From Actinobacillus minor NM305 (GTDB taxonomy: Bacteria > Pseudomonadota > Gammaproteobacteria > Enterobacterales > Pasteurellaceae), in the NCBI RefSeq assembly GCF_000175195.1, contig NZ_ACQL01000087.1:1-64000 (forward strand): a stretch of 64,000 bases of DNA, read 5' to 3'. Every line of letters begins with the position of its first letter. Positions within the stretch are counted from its first letter, which is position 1. Below, one piece after another: positions 12,741 through 21,286 of this stretch. Both the position numbers and the translations under genes were made by a program. The notes beneath the pieces are model-generated. The model saw only the letters and a program-made list of their open reading frames with translations, did not search any database and was not told the DNA's origin.

Positions 12741-13409
12741 ATGGCACTTATTGAATATCATCCACCTTTAGAACCTTTTTTAGATGAGGTTTACCGAGAT
12801 AACCATATTTTGGTCATCAACAAACCGAGCGGATTGCTCTCTGTTCCAGGGAATCGCCCTGAATACTATGACAGCGCAATGACACGGGTTCAGCAAAAAT
12901 ATGGCTTTACCGAACCGGCTCATCGTTTAGATATGGCTACAAGCGGTATTTTATTGTTCGCATTAAGCAAAGTGGCAGAAAAAGAGTTAAAACGCCAGTT
13001 CCGAGAGCGTGAGCCGAAGAAACACTATATTGCGTTACTTTGGGGTAAATTAGGCGAGCGAGTAGGGGATAAGGGCGTGATGAATTTTCCTCTAATTTGT
13101 GATTGGGAAAATCGTCCTCGTCAAAAAATCTGCTATGAACGAGGTAAAAAAGCGGTAACACATTATGAAGTGTTGGCGCATTTACCGAATAATACAACAC
13201 GAGTTAAATTAACGCCCATTACTGGACGCTCTCATCAGCTAAGGGTTCATTCACTAGCATTAGGACACCCGATTCTTGGCGATAAATTTTATGCGAACCC
13301 ATTAGCGAAAAGCCTAGCATCTCGTTTGTGTTTACATGCGGAAAGTCTAACCATTACCCACCCGATAACAGGGGAATTGATGACGTTTAGTGCGGAGGCT
13401 GATTTTTAA
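12741..13409 (+). CDS. rluA: Pseudouridine synthase RluA (23S rRNA Psi746 / tRNA Psi32)
   Basis: Isomerises uridine to pseudouridine at 23S rRNA position 746 and tRNA position 32. The 222-residue protein is the short RluA form without an S4 domain. The catalytic aspartate lies in HRLDMATSG (about residues 59-67), and the PITGRSHQLRVH motif follows. VINKPSGLLSVPG at the N terminus is the family's first motif. The start ATG follows a weak purine stretch (CGGAAATAT). Its neighbours are unrelated, so this is likely a single-gene unit. Confidence 0.94.
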   Translation: MALIEYHPPLEPFLDEVYRDNHILVINKPSGLLSVPGNRPEYYDSAMTRVQQKYGFTEPAHRLDMATSGILLFALSKVAEKELKRQFREREPKKHYIALLWGKLGERVGDKGVMNFPLICDWENRPRQKICYERGKKAVTHYEVLAHLPNNTTRVKLTPITGRSHQLRVHSLALGHPILGDKFYANPLAKSLASRLCLHAESLTITHPITGELMTFSAEADF

Positions 13410-13683
13410 TAAAATTTATGTAGAAGTATATATTATACTTTTACCAGAAATTAATAGAACATCTAATAAATATTTATATGGATATTCTAACATAATGGAT
13501 AAATCAGGCACTCAATAATCAGATATCAATACAACAAGCCTCTTGATTTGTAGGTGTATGAAATCCATTCATATTAAAAAGGAAAATAATTCAGCGGGTA
13601 AATATAGCCTTTTTATTGCCGAAGTGGAAAGATTCTCTTAGGATTAAAGACAACAAAATTAAATCAATAACAAGGAGAATAAA

Positions 13684-14769
13684 ATGGCTAAAACATTACC
13701 TTTACACGCAGATACCGTTGGATCATATTTACGTACAGATGCTTGGAAACAGGCTCATGCAGACTATAAAGCAGGTAAAATTTCATTAGAAGCTCGTGAT
13801 GAAATTGTCGAGCAAGAAGTTAAAAATCTGGTTGAAGCACAATTAGCCGCCGGAATTCAGGTGGTAACCGATGGCGAATTTCATCGCTCTTGGTGGCATA
13901 TTGATTTCTTAGAAAATTTAAATGGCATTGAAGGTTATGTGCCGGAAAAAGCCTATGCGTTTAAAGGCGTAGAAGTTCGTCCTTATAATACCCGTTGTTG
14001 TGGTAAAGTTTCTTGGAATCCAAATCACCCTTTTATTGCACATTTTAAAAAGTTTAATGGGATTGTAGCCGGGCGAGCAGTGGCGAAATTTACTATTCCA
14101 AGTCCAAACCAGCTGATGTATCCAATTCAATGGGATACTGGTGTTTATGCAACACGTGAAGAATTTGCCAAAGATGTGCAACAGGCTTATAAAGAGGCAA
14201 TTAAAGCGTTCTATGAAGCCGGTTGCCGTTATTTACAAATTGACGATGTTTATTGGGGATCGCTTTGCAACAATTATCAGCAACCGACCTTTGAAGCCGA
14301 TAAAGCACAAGCGGTGGCAAACATTCAAGCTATTTTAGCCGATAAACCGGCAGATTTAACCATTACTACCCACGTTTGTCGTGGTAACTATAAATCTTCT
14401 TATCTTTTAAGCGGGGCTTACGATCCTATTGCCGATGGATTATTTGCTCAAACCAATTATGATGGTTATTTCCTTGAATATGATGATGAACGTTCTGGCG
14501 GTTTTGAACCCCTCAAGCATTTTGCCAATAACAAAGGGCGTGTTGTGTTAGGCTTAATCAGTTCTAAATTCCCTGAACTTGAAGATAAAGAGCAAATTAA
14601 AGCCCGAATTCTGGAAGCGGCAAAATATGTGCCATTAGAACAACTCTGCTTAAGCCCACAGTGTGGTTTTGCTTCTACCGAAGAAGGCAATATTATGACT
14701 GAAGCCCAACAATGGGCAAAAGTACGCCATGTGGAAGAAATTGCCAAAGAAATTTGGGGCGAAGATTAG
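13684..14769 (+). CDS. Cobalamin-independent methionine synthase-like protein (MetE C-terminal domain family)
   Basis: A 361-residue single-domain homologue of the catalytic barrel of MetE, like the YxjG/YxjH group. The zinc ligands are recognisable: His230 and Cys232 in THVCRGN, a glutamate in LEYDDERSG and Cys327 in LSPQCGFAS. The DGEFHRSWWHIDF segment is typical of this subfamily. It probably transfers a methyl group to a thiol acceptor such as homocysteine, but the methyl donor of these short forms is often uncertain, and the N-terminal MetE domain is absent. AAGGAGA lies ideally before the ATG. The 274-bp leader contains no regulatory site I can name. Confidence 0.88.
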   Translation: MAKTLPLHADTVGSYLRTDAWKQAHADYKAGKISLEARDEIVEQEVKNLVEAQLAAGIQVVTDGEFHRSWWHIDFLENLNGIEGYVPEKAYAFKGVEVRPYNTRCCGKVSWNPNHPFIAHFKKFNGIVAGRAVAKFTIPSPNQLMYPIQWDTGVYATREEFAKDVQQAYKEAIKAFYEAGCRYLQIDDVYWGSLCNNYQQPTFEADKAQAVANIQAILADKPADLTITTHVCRGNYKSSYLLSGAYDPIADGLFAQTNYDGYFLEYDDERSGGFEPLKHFANNKGRVVLGLISSKFPELEDKEQIKARILEAAKYVPLEQLCLSPQCGFASTEEGNIMTEAQQWAKVRHVEEIAKEIWGED

Positions 14770-14782
14770 TTAGAAAAGTGAT

Positions 14783-14833
14783 AAAAAAGACCGCTTGTGG
14801 AGGGGAGAGCAGAATGACAAGCGGTCTTTTTTT
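14783..14833. terminator. Bidirectional terminator made of paired uptake signals
   Basis: GACCGCTTGT (14789-14798) and ACAAGCGGTC (14817-14826) form a perfect stem, flanked by A and T runs on the two sides. It separates the convergent MetE-like gene and modB; the modB stop codon is at its edge. Confidence 0.85.
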
Positions 14834-15527
14834 AGCTGATTTTTACATATTTTTTCTGGCGTTCAGCCAACCATTCGGAAAGAAAGAGTGCCAATAGCGA
14901 AATTGCAATAGCAACAGCACAAAGACGTGCGGCGGCGAGTTCACCGTTTGGTGTTTCGATAAAGGTAAATAGTGCAGCCGGAATAGTTTGGGTTTGATTT
15001 GGTATATTGGAGACAAAGGTTATTGTTGCACCAAATTCTCCGAGTGAACGGGCAAAACCTAACACCGCACCGGCAATAATACCTGAAAATGAAAGAGGAA
15101 GATTGAGGGTAAAAAAGACCTTAATCGGTGTGGCACCTAACGTTCTGGCTGCTTGTTCCAACTTAGGATCAATAGCATCAAAGGCTAGACGGATAGAGCG
15201 AACCATTAGCGGAAATGCCATGACCATTGAGGCTAATACCGCCCCTTTCCAAGAAAAGCTAAACGAAAAGTGAAACCACTCCCATAGGTATCGCCCAATA
15301 ACGCCTCGTTTTGCCATTGAGATTAGAAGCAAATACCCAATAACAACGGGAGGAAGCACCAAAGGTAAATGTACAATGCCATTGAGTAAACTTTTTCCCC
15401 AGAAATTTTTACGGGAGAGAATCCAAGCAATCCAGATTGCTAAAGGTAAGGCTAAGATAATCGCAATAGAGGCGACTTTTAAACTCAAAAAAATGGCATC
15501 AAGTTCTTGTTGTGAAAATATCATCAT
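14832..15527 (-). CDS. modB: Molybdate ABC transporter permease ModB
   Basis: Inner-membrane permease of the molybdate importer. The 231 residues have about five hydrophobic segments and the ABC-permease EAA loop (EQAARTLGATPIKVFFTLNLP) that contacts the ATPase ModC. It follows modA by 64 bp on the same strand. The expected third gene, modC, is missing: the next gene downstream is convergent and unrelated. Two adjacent ATGs (15527 and 15524) could be the start. The gap between modA and modB contains a pair of inverted uptake signals without a U run. Confidence 0.93.
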   Translation of the reverse strand: MMIFSQQELDAIFLSLKVASIAIILALPLAIWIAWILSRKNFWGKSLLNGIVHLPLVLPPVVIGYLLLISMAKRGVIGRYLWEWFHFSFSFSWKGAVLASMVMAFPLMVRSIRLAFDAIDPKLEQAARTLGATPIKVFFTLNLPLSFSGIIAGAVLGFARSLGEFGATITFVSNIPNQTQTIPAALFTFIETPNGELAAARLCAVAIAISLLALFLSEWLAERQKKYVKIS

Positions 15528-15540
15528 CAGAAAACCAAGA

Positions 15541-15583
15541 GCAAGCGGTCGTAAAATATTTTAAGATTACGACCGCTTGTATT
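15541..15583. repeat. Inverted pair of uptake signals between modA and modB
   Basis: GCAAGCGGTCGTAA and TTACGACCGCTTGT form a stem of about 13 bp around AATATTTTAAGA. No T run follows on either strand, so it may attenuate rather than terminate, or simply be an uptake-sequence pair. Confidence 0.7.
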
Positions 15584-15591
15584 TGTTGAGA

Positions 15592-16356
15592 TTATTGAAC
15601 AGGATAGAAACCCGCTGCTTCAAATTTTGCTTTAGCTTCAGGGGTTTTTAAGAAATCTAAAAATTTCTTCGCTTCGGGCTTGCTGCTTGTCGTTGCTGCT
15701 GGGTAAACCACTTCGCCATAGCTCTCTTGAGGGAATACCGCCACAATTTTTACTTTATCTGCTGAGACCTTCGCATCCGTAGAATAAACAATCCCTAGAG
15801 GTGCTTCATTGCGTTCAACAAAGGATAATGCATCTCGCACATTTTTAGCTCGAGCCAGTTTGTTTTCAACATCGCCCCATACGTTGTAGTATTCAAGCGC
15901 TTTTTTCGCATATTTACCCGCTGGAACGTGATCCGGATCGCCTACAGAAAGATAGCTGTCAGCTAATTCTTTGCTGAAATTTACAGATTGAATGTTCTCG
16001 GCTTGAATTTTGCTAGAAATAGGCGCAATAAGCACAAGATCATTTTTGACTAACATTTCAATATTTTGGGTTTTAGTTGGTTGTTTCTCTTTAACGTAGT
16101 CCATCCACTTCGTATCGGCGGAAATAAAAACATCGGCAGGTGCATCTTGTTCAATTTGTTTGGCCAAAACAGAGGAAGACGCAAAAGAGAAGGTTACCTT
16201 ATCTTGAGGGTATTTTTGTTCGAAATCTTTATTGATTTCTTGCAAAACATTAGTCATAGAAGCCGCAGCGAATACGGTAATATTTTCTGCAGAAACGGTT
16301 GTTGAAAGTAAGGCAAAAGCACTTGTCAAAGCAAGTGTGGTTAATGTTTTTTTCAT
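15592..16356 (-). CDS. modA: Periplasmic molybdate-binding protein ModA
   Basis: Substrate-binding subunit of the molybdate importer. A signal peptide MKKTLTTLALTSAFALLSTT...SA precedes the mature start ENITVFAAASMTNVL. The oxyanion-pocket motifs FAAASM, FSFASSSVLAKQI and the VRDALSFVERNEAPLGIVY region are typical. The reading frame is open for 54 codons further upstream, but the ATG at 16356 starts a perfect signal peptide and has TTAAGGAA before it, so the extension is not used. The protein is 254 residues. A perfect 10-bp inverted repeat lies just upstream. Confidence 0.94.
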   Translation of the reverse strand: MKKTLTTLALTSAFALLSTTVSAENITVFAAASMTNVLQEINKDFEQKYPQDKVTFSFASSSVLAKQIEQDAPADVFISADTKWMDYVKEKQPTKTQNIEMLVKNDLVLIAPISSKIQAENIQSVNFSKELADSYLSVGDPDHVPAGKYAKKALEYYNVWGDVENKLARAKNVRDALSFVERNEAPLGIVYSTDAKVSADKVKIVAVFPQESYGEVVYPAATTSSKPEAKKFLDFLKTPEAKAKFEAAGFYPVQ

Positions 16357-16376
16357 ATTAAGTTCCTTAAAAATTG

Positions 16377-16431
16377 GCACGAGAGAACAACGGGTAAGAT
16401 AATTCCTAATTTGGCAAAATCTCTCTCGTGC
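16377..16431 (-). promoter_or_regulatory. Inverted repeat in the modA leader
   Basis: GCACGAGAGA (16377-16386) and TCTCTCGTGC (16422-16431) are perfect inverted arms around a 35-nt loop in the 92-bp gap between yadH and modA. It does not resemble a ModE operator, and there is no proper U run, although CCAATTTTT follows on the minus strand. It could be a structured leader or a protein site. Confidence 0.45.
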
Positions 16432-16448
16432 AATCCGTGGCAATGAAA

Positions 16449-17210
16449 TTAGGAACGTAATCCTACCCCCTTCTCGATCAGTGAGAAGGCAATCCAGTAT
16501 AACACAATTGTAAAACAACCCAATACGATAAATGTATAAATGACAGGGACATCACTAATCCCTAAAAAACCATAGCGAAAGCCATTGATCATATAGACAA
16601 TCGGATTGAATTTAGATACCTGTTGCCAAAATTCAGGTAAGAGCGAAATCGAATAAAACACACCACCTAAATAAGTTAGGGGAGTCAGTACAAAGGTTGG
16701 AATTAACCCTACATCATCAAAAGATTTCGCAAAAATTGCATTGATTAAGCCGCCTAAAGCAAAGCTGATTGTTGTGAGTAATAAGGTAATCAGAATAATT
16801 GCCCAAGAATGAATATCAAATGACACAAAACAAAGAGCAACTAACATCACGAGAATACCAGCCAAGCCGCCACGCATTATGCTCCCAGCAACATATCCCC
16901 AAATAATATCGTGGCTAGAAAGCGGCGAAACGAGTAATTCTTCGTAGGTTTTGGTAAATTTGCCTAAAAAGAAAGAGGACGCGGTATTAACGTAAGAAGC
17001 TGTAATTGCTGTCATCATCACTAAACCGGGCGCGATAAATTGCATATAGCTGACGCCGTGCATATCGCCGATTCGCCCACCAATCAATTTCCCAAAAATC
17101 AAAAAATAGAGTGTGGTTGTAATAATTGGAGGGACGAGCGTTTGCTTCCAAATACGTAGTACTCGGCGAGATTCTTTGGTTGCAAGGGTTAAAAAGCCTG
17201 TTAAATTCAT
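16449..17210 (-). CDS. yadH: ABC-2 type exporter permease, YadH family
   Basis: Inner-membrane permease of an ABC exporter with unknown substrate. The 253 residues have about six hydrophobic segments and match YadH closely (the segment PPIITTTLYFLIFGKLIGGR and the loop GKFTKTYEELLVSPLSSHDI). It starts 1 nt after the stop of yadG (TAA-T-ATG on the minus strand), so translation is coupled to its ATPase. The downstream modA follows after 92 bp. Confidence 0.9.
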   Translation of the reverse strand: MNLTGFLTLATKESRRVLRIWKQTLVPPIITTTLYFLIFGKLIGGRIGDMHGVSYMQFIAPGLVMMTAITASYVNTASSFFLGKFTKTYEELLVSPLSSHDIIWGYVAGSIMRGGLAGILVMLVALCFVSFDIHSWAIILITLLLTTISFALGGLINAIFAKSFDDVGLIPTFVLTPLTYLGGVFYSISLLPEFWQQVSKFNPIVYMINGFRYGFLGISDVPVIYTFIVLGCFTIVLYWIAFSLIEKGVGLRS

Positions 17211-17211
17211 A

Positions 17212-18120
17212 TTAGTTTGCCATTTTCATAAAAAGCTCTTCCAAGCGGTTGGATTTATTCCGCATGCTCAACACTTCAATGTTATGCCGAGCCAGCTGTT
17301 GGAAGAGATTAGTTAAACCTTGTTTACGTTTGACTTCAACTTCAATTGTATTTTCATCTAACCATTGATATTGATAATGCTCAATGACAAGCGGTTGATT
17401 TTTCTCTGAATGTTGCAAATCCAGCACAAAAGTTTCAGTTTCCAATTTAGAGAGCAGGGTTTTCATCGAAGTATTTTCAATGAGTTTTCCATTTTGAATA
17501 ATGCCGATATTACGGCATAAATTTTCCGCTTCTTCCAAATAATGGGTCGTCAGAATAATGGTTGTGCCTTGTTGATTGAGTTCTCGGAGAAAATCCCAAA
17601 GCGAACGGCGAAGTTCAATATCAACCCCTGCTGTTGGTTCATCTAGTATGAGGAGTTTCGGTTGGTGCATTAATGCTCTGGCAATCATCACACGTCTTTT
17701 CATACCACCGGAAAGTTCACGGGTAAGATGATGACGTTTTTCCCACAAATCGAGCTTTTTCAGCCATTTTTCAGCATAAACTAAGGCTTCTTTTAGTGGA
17801 ATACCATAGAAGCCGGCTTGTTGAGTGAGTACATCAATTACTTTCTCAAACTGGTTAAAATTAAACTCTTGAGGAACTAAGCCAATTTGTTGCTTTAATT
17901 GCACTTTTTGGTTATCTAGGTCGTAGCCAAAAACCTTGACCGTACCGCTGGTTTTATTCACTAAGGAGCTAATAATACCGATAGTCGTTGATTTCCCTGC
18001 GCCATTATGTCCGAGGAGCGCATAAAAATCGCCTTGTTCAACGATAAGATCAATGCCTTTTACTGCCTGAACACCAGTCGGGTAAGTCTTTACCAAATTT
18101 TGGATTTCTAATGCATACAT
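17212..18120 (-). CDS. yadG: ABC transporter ATP-binding protein, YadG family
   Basis: ATPase partner of YadH. It has Walker A GHNGAGKSTT (about residues 38-47), signature LSGGMKRR, Walker B LLILDEPTAGVD and the H-loop TTHYLEEAE. The start is the ATG at 18120 (MYALEIQNL); the frame is open for 25 more codons into dnaX, but those residues do not belong to the family. The protein is 302 residues. It begins 4 nt after the dnaX stop, so apt, dnaX, yadG and yadH may be one operon. In E. coli dnaX is followed by ybaB-recR, which are not here. Confidence 0.92.
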   Translation of the reverse strand: MYALEIQNLVKTYPTGVQAVKGIDLIVEQGDFYALLGHNGAGKSTTIGIISSLVNKTSGTVKVFGYDLDNQKVQLKQQIGLVPQEFNFNQFEKVIDVLTQQAGFYGIPLKEALVYAEKWLKKLDLWEKRHHLTRELSGGMKRRVMIARALMHQPKLLILDEPTAGVDIELRRSLWDFLRELNQQGTTIILTTHYLEEAENLCRNIGIIQNGKLIENTSMKTLLSKLETETFVLDLQHSEKNQPLVIEHYQYQWLDENTIEVEVKRKQGLTNLFQQLARHNIEVLSMRNKSNRLEELFMKMAN

Positions 18121-18124
18121 AGCT

Positions 18125-20221
18125 TTACTTTGTTTTTGTATGTGCCTTTGGATTAGCAACGGCACGAATGGTAGATTCATCGATTTCAGCATCAAATGCT
18201 TGTCTGAGTAACATTAGCTTTTCATCTGAAAAAAGCGCATTTTTAGCATCTACGGTTAATTGTTCAAAGATAGCTCGGCGAATTTCAAGGGGCGTTTTGT
18301 TTTCAGCACTTTCGCCAAGCGTTAATTGATAAGTAAAGCCCTTTTCTAATAATGCTGTTGCAAGGCTTTGACGAGATTCCAGATTGTCTAAATGTGCCAT
18401 AGCCGGTTTGAGTACTAAATGTAATTCGTTATTTTGGGTATCACTTAAATAGCTATTTAAGGCAAGCTGACGAGATAATCCGCCTAATGCTAATTCATTG
18501 ACTAATTTACACCATTTATCTTGTTCACAAGAGAGTGAGATTGTTTTTTCAACCAGCTCAGGCGTTCTTTCTTGTAAGATCGCTCGTTTGATATCAGAAG
18601 GTTTGGCACTTTCGTCTTGATTTTCTAATTCGGGATTGAGCCAGGTCCAACGATAATCTTCATCGTTTGTTGGTTTAGCAGTTGCAACCGGTTTAGTGAC
18701 CGTTTTTTCACGTGTTGTTTGTTGCTGTTGTGCAACCGCTAAATTCATAAAACGTTCTTGAAGATTAGCCGGTTGCTTATTCGTATTGATTGGCTTAGGG
18801 ATAACTAACTCAGGCTTTTTTTTTTCTGTTTGATCGAGCTGAGCTTGCGTTTCTTGTAGCTGTTTACGAGCTTGCATTGCAACCAATGCCGCTGAAACAC
18901 CTTGTGTTGGTGTTTCAGTTGAAGTTGGTGCATTCACATTTGGTGAATAAGCGGTCGCATTTTGCGATACTTTTGCAAAATGTTCATTATTTTGAACCGC
19001 TTGTGTTGACGAAGACTCTTTCGCTAAACGCTCACGTAATTGAGCAATATTATCCTGTGCAGTACGTGTCGGTTGTTGAACAATTTGTTGTGGCGCAACG
19101 CTGTTTTGAGTTTGCTGAGGTGCAACATTCAGGTTAATGGCTTCTGTACGCTTAGGGTGGAAAGCCAATGCACGCAAGAACGTCATCTCAACACCTGAAC
19201 GCTGTTCAGGGGCGAGAGGAAGTTCTTTTTTACCCATCAAAATTACTTGGTAGAAGAATTGGATATCCTCCGGTGCCATTTGTTTGGCAAGAAAATGGAT
19301 TGCACTCTCTTCTTGCTCGGCAGATTTGACCAATTGTAACATAGCAATTTGATGTAGCACTTCTGCAACATCATTAAGGAGTTGGTTCCAATCAACCCCT
19401 TTCTCGGCTACATTTTGGATAACTGCCATGACTTTTTCGCCATCAGCATTGGCTAGTGCCATAATTAGTTCAAGAGGCTGATGATCATCAATTAACCCAA
19501 GCATTTGGCTGACCGCAGAAAGCGTTACATTGGCATTAGTAACCGCAATAGCTTGATCCGTTAAACTTAATGAATCCCGAATACTGCCTTCAGCCGCTTT
19601 CGCTAATTTTTCGATAGCCGCAGTTTCATAGGGAATTTGCTCTGCTTTTAAAATGAATTCTAAATGATGAGCAATTTGCGTTTGATCGAGCGCACGCAAA
19701 TGAAATTGCATACAGCGAGAGAGGATTGTAATCGGTAATTTTTGTGGGTCAGTGGTTGCCAGCAAAAACTTGACGTATTCAGGAGGTTCTTCAAGGGTTT
19801 TTAATAACGCATTGAAGCTATGACGAGAGAGCATATGCACTTCGTCAATCAGGTAAACCTTAAAGCGTCCAACTGTAGGTTTGTATTGAACGTTATCCAA
19901 TAATTCACGGGTATCTTCAACTTTGGTACGTGAAGCCGCATCAATCTCAATCAGATCAATAAAACGCCCTTCTTCAATGGCTTTACAGTTAGCACATTCT
20001 CCGCAAGGCGTAGCCGTAATACCGGTTTCGCAGTTTAGCCCTTTGGCAAATAAACGGGCAATAGAGGTTTTACCAACACCACGAGTACCTGAAAAAAGAT
20101 AGGCGTGATGAAGTCTGCCTTCTCGTAAACCATTTTCGAGGGCAGATAAAACGTGTTGCTGTCCAACAACTTCAGAAAAACGTTGTGGGCGCCATTTACG
20201 GGCTAAAACTTGATAACTCAT
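18125..20221 (-). CDS. dnaX: DNA polymerase III subunits tau and gamma
   Basis: Clamp-loader ATPase of the replicative polymerase. The N-terminal AAA+ module has Walker A GTRGVGKTS (about 45-53), a four-cysteine zinc motif (CETG...PCGECANC), DEVHMLS and the sensor LLATTDPQKLP. A Gln/Thr-rich linker follows, then the tau C-terminal domains. The tau form is 698 residues. A run of ten A residues (plus-strand 18816-18825) gives A-AAA-AAG in the reading frame, with a -1-frame TGA immediately after, so a shorter gamma product of about 470 residues is predicted. It follows apt by 11 bp. Confidence 0.96.
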   Translation of the reverse strand: MSYQVLARKWRPQRFSEVVGQQHVLSALENGLREGRLHHAYLFSGTRGVGKTSIARLFAKGLNCETGITATPCGECANCKAIEEGRFIDLIEIDAASRTKVEDTRELLDNVQYKPTVGRFKVYLIDEVHMLSRHSFNALLKTLEEPPEYVKFLLATTDPQKLPITILSRCMQFHLRALDQTQIAHHLEFILKAEQIPYETAAIEKLAKAAEGSIRDSLSLTDQAIAVTNANVTLSAVSQMLGLIDDHQPLELIMALANADGEKVMAVIQNVAEKGVDWNQLLNDVAEVLHQIAMLQLVKSAEQEESAIHFLAKQMAPEDIQFFYQVILMGKKELPLAPEQRSGVEMTFLRALAFHPKRTEAINLNVAPQQTQNSVAPQQIVQQPTRTAQDNIAQLRERLAKESSSTQAVQNNEHFAKVSQNATAYSPNVNAPTSTETPTQGVSAALVAMQARKQLQETQAQLDQTEKKKPELVIPKPINTNKQPANLQERFMNLAVAQQQQTTREKTVTKPVATAKPTNDEDYRWTWLNPELENQDESAKPSDIKRAILQERTPELVEKTISLSCEQDKWCKLVNELALGGLSRQLALNSYLSDTQNNELHLVLKPAMAHLDNLESRQSLATALLEKGFTYQLTLGESAENKTPLEIRRAIFEQLTVDAKNALFSDEKLMLLRQAFDAEIDESTIRAVANPKAHTKTK
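18810..18825 (-). promoter_or_regulatory. dnaX slippery A tract with -1 stop (gamma production)
   Basis: On the minus strand, ten As are followed by GCCTGA. Reading frame zero gives GAA AAA AAA AAG CCT; a -1 slip gives AAA GCC TGA and termination at 18810. This is the same logic as the E. coli A-AAA-AAG site, but the longer homopolymer would also allow transcriptional slippage. Confidence 0.75.
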
Positions 20222-20232
20222 ATTTGGGGAAA

Positions 20233-20772
20233 TTAATGACCTTCAAAGCTCACAAGTGTGAAAGATTTGATGCCTTCTTGCTCTAAGCGTTCTTTACCGC
20301 CTAAATCAGGTAACCAAATCACGAAAGCAGCGTGTTCTACTTTACCACCTAAACGGCGAATGAGTTTTGCAGTGGCATCAATAGTGCCGCCGGTTGCTAA
20401 TAAGTCATCAATCATTAACACATTATCTTGTGTATTGATTGAGTCGGTGTGAATTTCTAATGTATCTTCGCCATATTCTAAAGCGTAAGATTGCGAAATC
20501 ACTTCACGAGGGAGTTTTTTCGGCTTACGAACCAATACAAAAGGCACACCTAACGCTAAAGCCACTGGCGCACCAAAAATAAAGCCACGAGATTCTGTGC
20601 CAACAATTTTGGTAATTCCTTTATCTTTAAATTCTGCCACAATCGCATCAATGGTCGCTTGGAATGCTGCAGGTACTTCAAGTAATGAAGTGATATCACG
20701 GAAAATAATGCCTTCTTTTGGATAGTTAGGAATAGATTTGATAGACGATTTAATTAAATCTAATTGGTTCAT
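20233..20772 (-). CDS. apt: Adenine phosphoribosyltransferase
   Basis: Converts adenine and PRPP to AMP in purine salvage. The 179-residue type I phosphoribosyltransferase has the PRPP loop [13 protein letters not shown] (about residues 120-132), the RDITSLL and [14 protein letters not shown] segments and the KPKKLPREV flexible loop. It heads the apt-dnaX pair, as in E. coli, with AAAAGGC before the ATG. Confidence 0.95.
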   Translation of the reverse strand: MNQLDLIKSSIKSIPNYPKEGIIFRDITSLLEVPAAFQATIDAIVAEFKDKGITKIVGTESRGFIFGAPVALALGVPFVLVRKPKKLPREVISQSYALEYGEDTLEIHTDSINTQDNVLMIDDLLATGGTIDATAKLIRRLGGKVEHAAFVIWLPDLGGKERLEQEGIKSFTLVSFEGH

Positions 20773-20856
20773 TTTTTAGCCTTTTATAAAAAACAAAATA
20801 ACTTAAAGAATTTAGACAAAAATGATCAAAAAAACAAGGAATATCGTTGATAAATT

Positions 20857-20888
20857 CAAAAAAATAACCGCTTCATCTCCAAGCGGTC
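20857..20888 (-). terminator. Terminator downstream of tusE
   Basis: On the minus strand, ACCGCTT-GGAGATG-AAGCGGT is followed by TATTTTTTT. The arms are uptake-signal cores. Confidence 0.8.
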
Positions 20889-20904
20889 ATTTTTTCAACG
20901 TGAT

Positions 20905-21240
20905 TTACAAACATTTAGCCGGTTTGGGTAATCCAGCAATTTTCGTAGCTTGTTTAGCCGGTCCATCAGGAAACAGTCGTTGTAAGTAACGGCTATTGCC
21001 TTTTTCTTCGCCAAATCTTTGCGACATTGCTTTAACCAGCATTCGAATTGCCGGCGAAGTTTTGTACTCTTGATAGAAATCTCGGACTAACCAGATAATT
21101 TCCCAATGTTCTTCTGTTAATTGAATTTGCTCTTTTTCGGCAATTTTTTCAGCTAATTCAACTGACCAGTCATCAAGATTTTTAAGATAACCGCTTTCAT
21201 CCGTTGGGTAGCTATTTTGGTTTAATTCAATGGTATGCAT
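20905..21240 (-). CDS. tusE: Sulfurtransferase TusE (DsrC family)
   Basis: Acceptor in the Tus sulfur relay that delivers persulfide sulfur to MnmA for 2-thiolation of tRNA wobble uridine. The 111-residue protein ends PKPAKCL, where the penultimate cysteine (Cys110) is the conserved persulfide carrier on the C-terminal arm. The Trp/Tyr-rich [17 protein letters not shown] helix is typical. It lies just downstream of yccA, as in E. coli, although a terminator hairpin separates them. Confidence 0.93.
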   Translation of the reverse strand: MHTIELNQNSYPTDESGYLKNLDDWSVELAEKIAEKEQIQLTEEHWEIIWLVRDFYQEYKTSPAIRMLVKAMSQRFGEEKGNSRYLQRLFPDGPAKQATKIAGLPKPAKCL

Positions 21241-21270
21241 AAAATAAAAAGTGCCACAGCAAGTGGCACT
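21241..21270 (-). terminator. Terminator between yccA and tusE
   Basis: AGTGCCAC-TTGCT-GTGGCACT then TTTTTATTTT on the minus strand. It sits directly in front of the tusE start codon, so tusE either relies on read-through or has its own promoter inside yccA. Confidence 0.8.
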
Positions 21271-21286
21271 CCCAAAAATTTAAGAA

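Noticed and set aside
16357-16518. A 54-residue extension of ModA
   Set aside because: It would bury the signal peptide inside the protein; the ATG at 16356 starts a normal signal sequence with a ribosome site.
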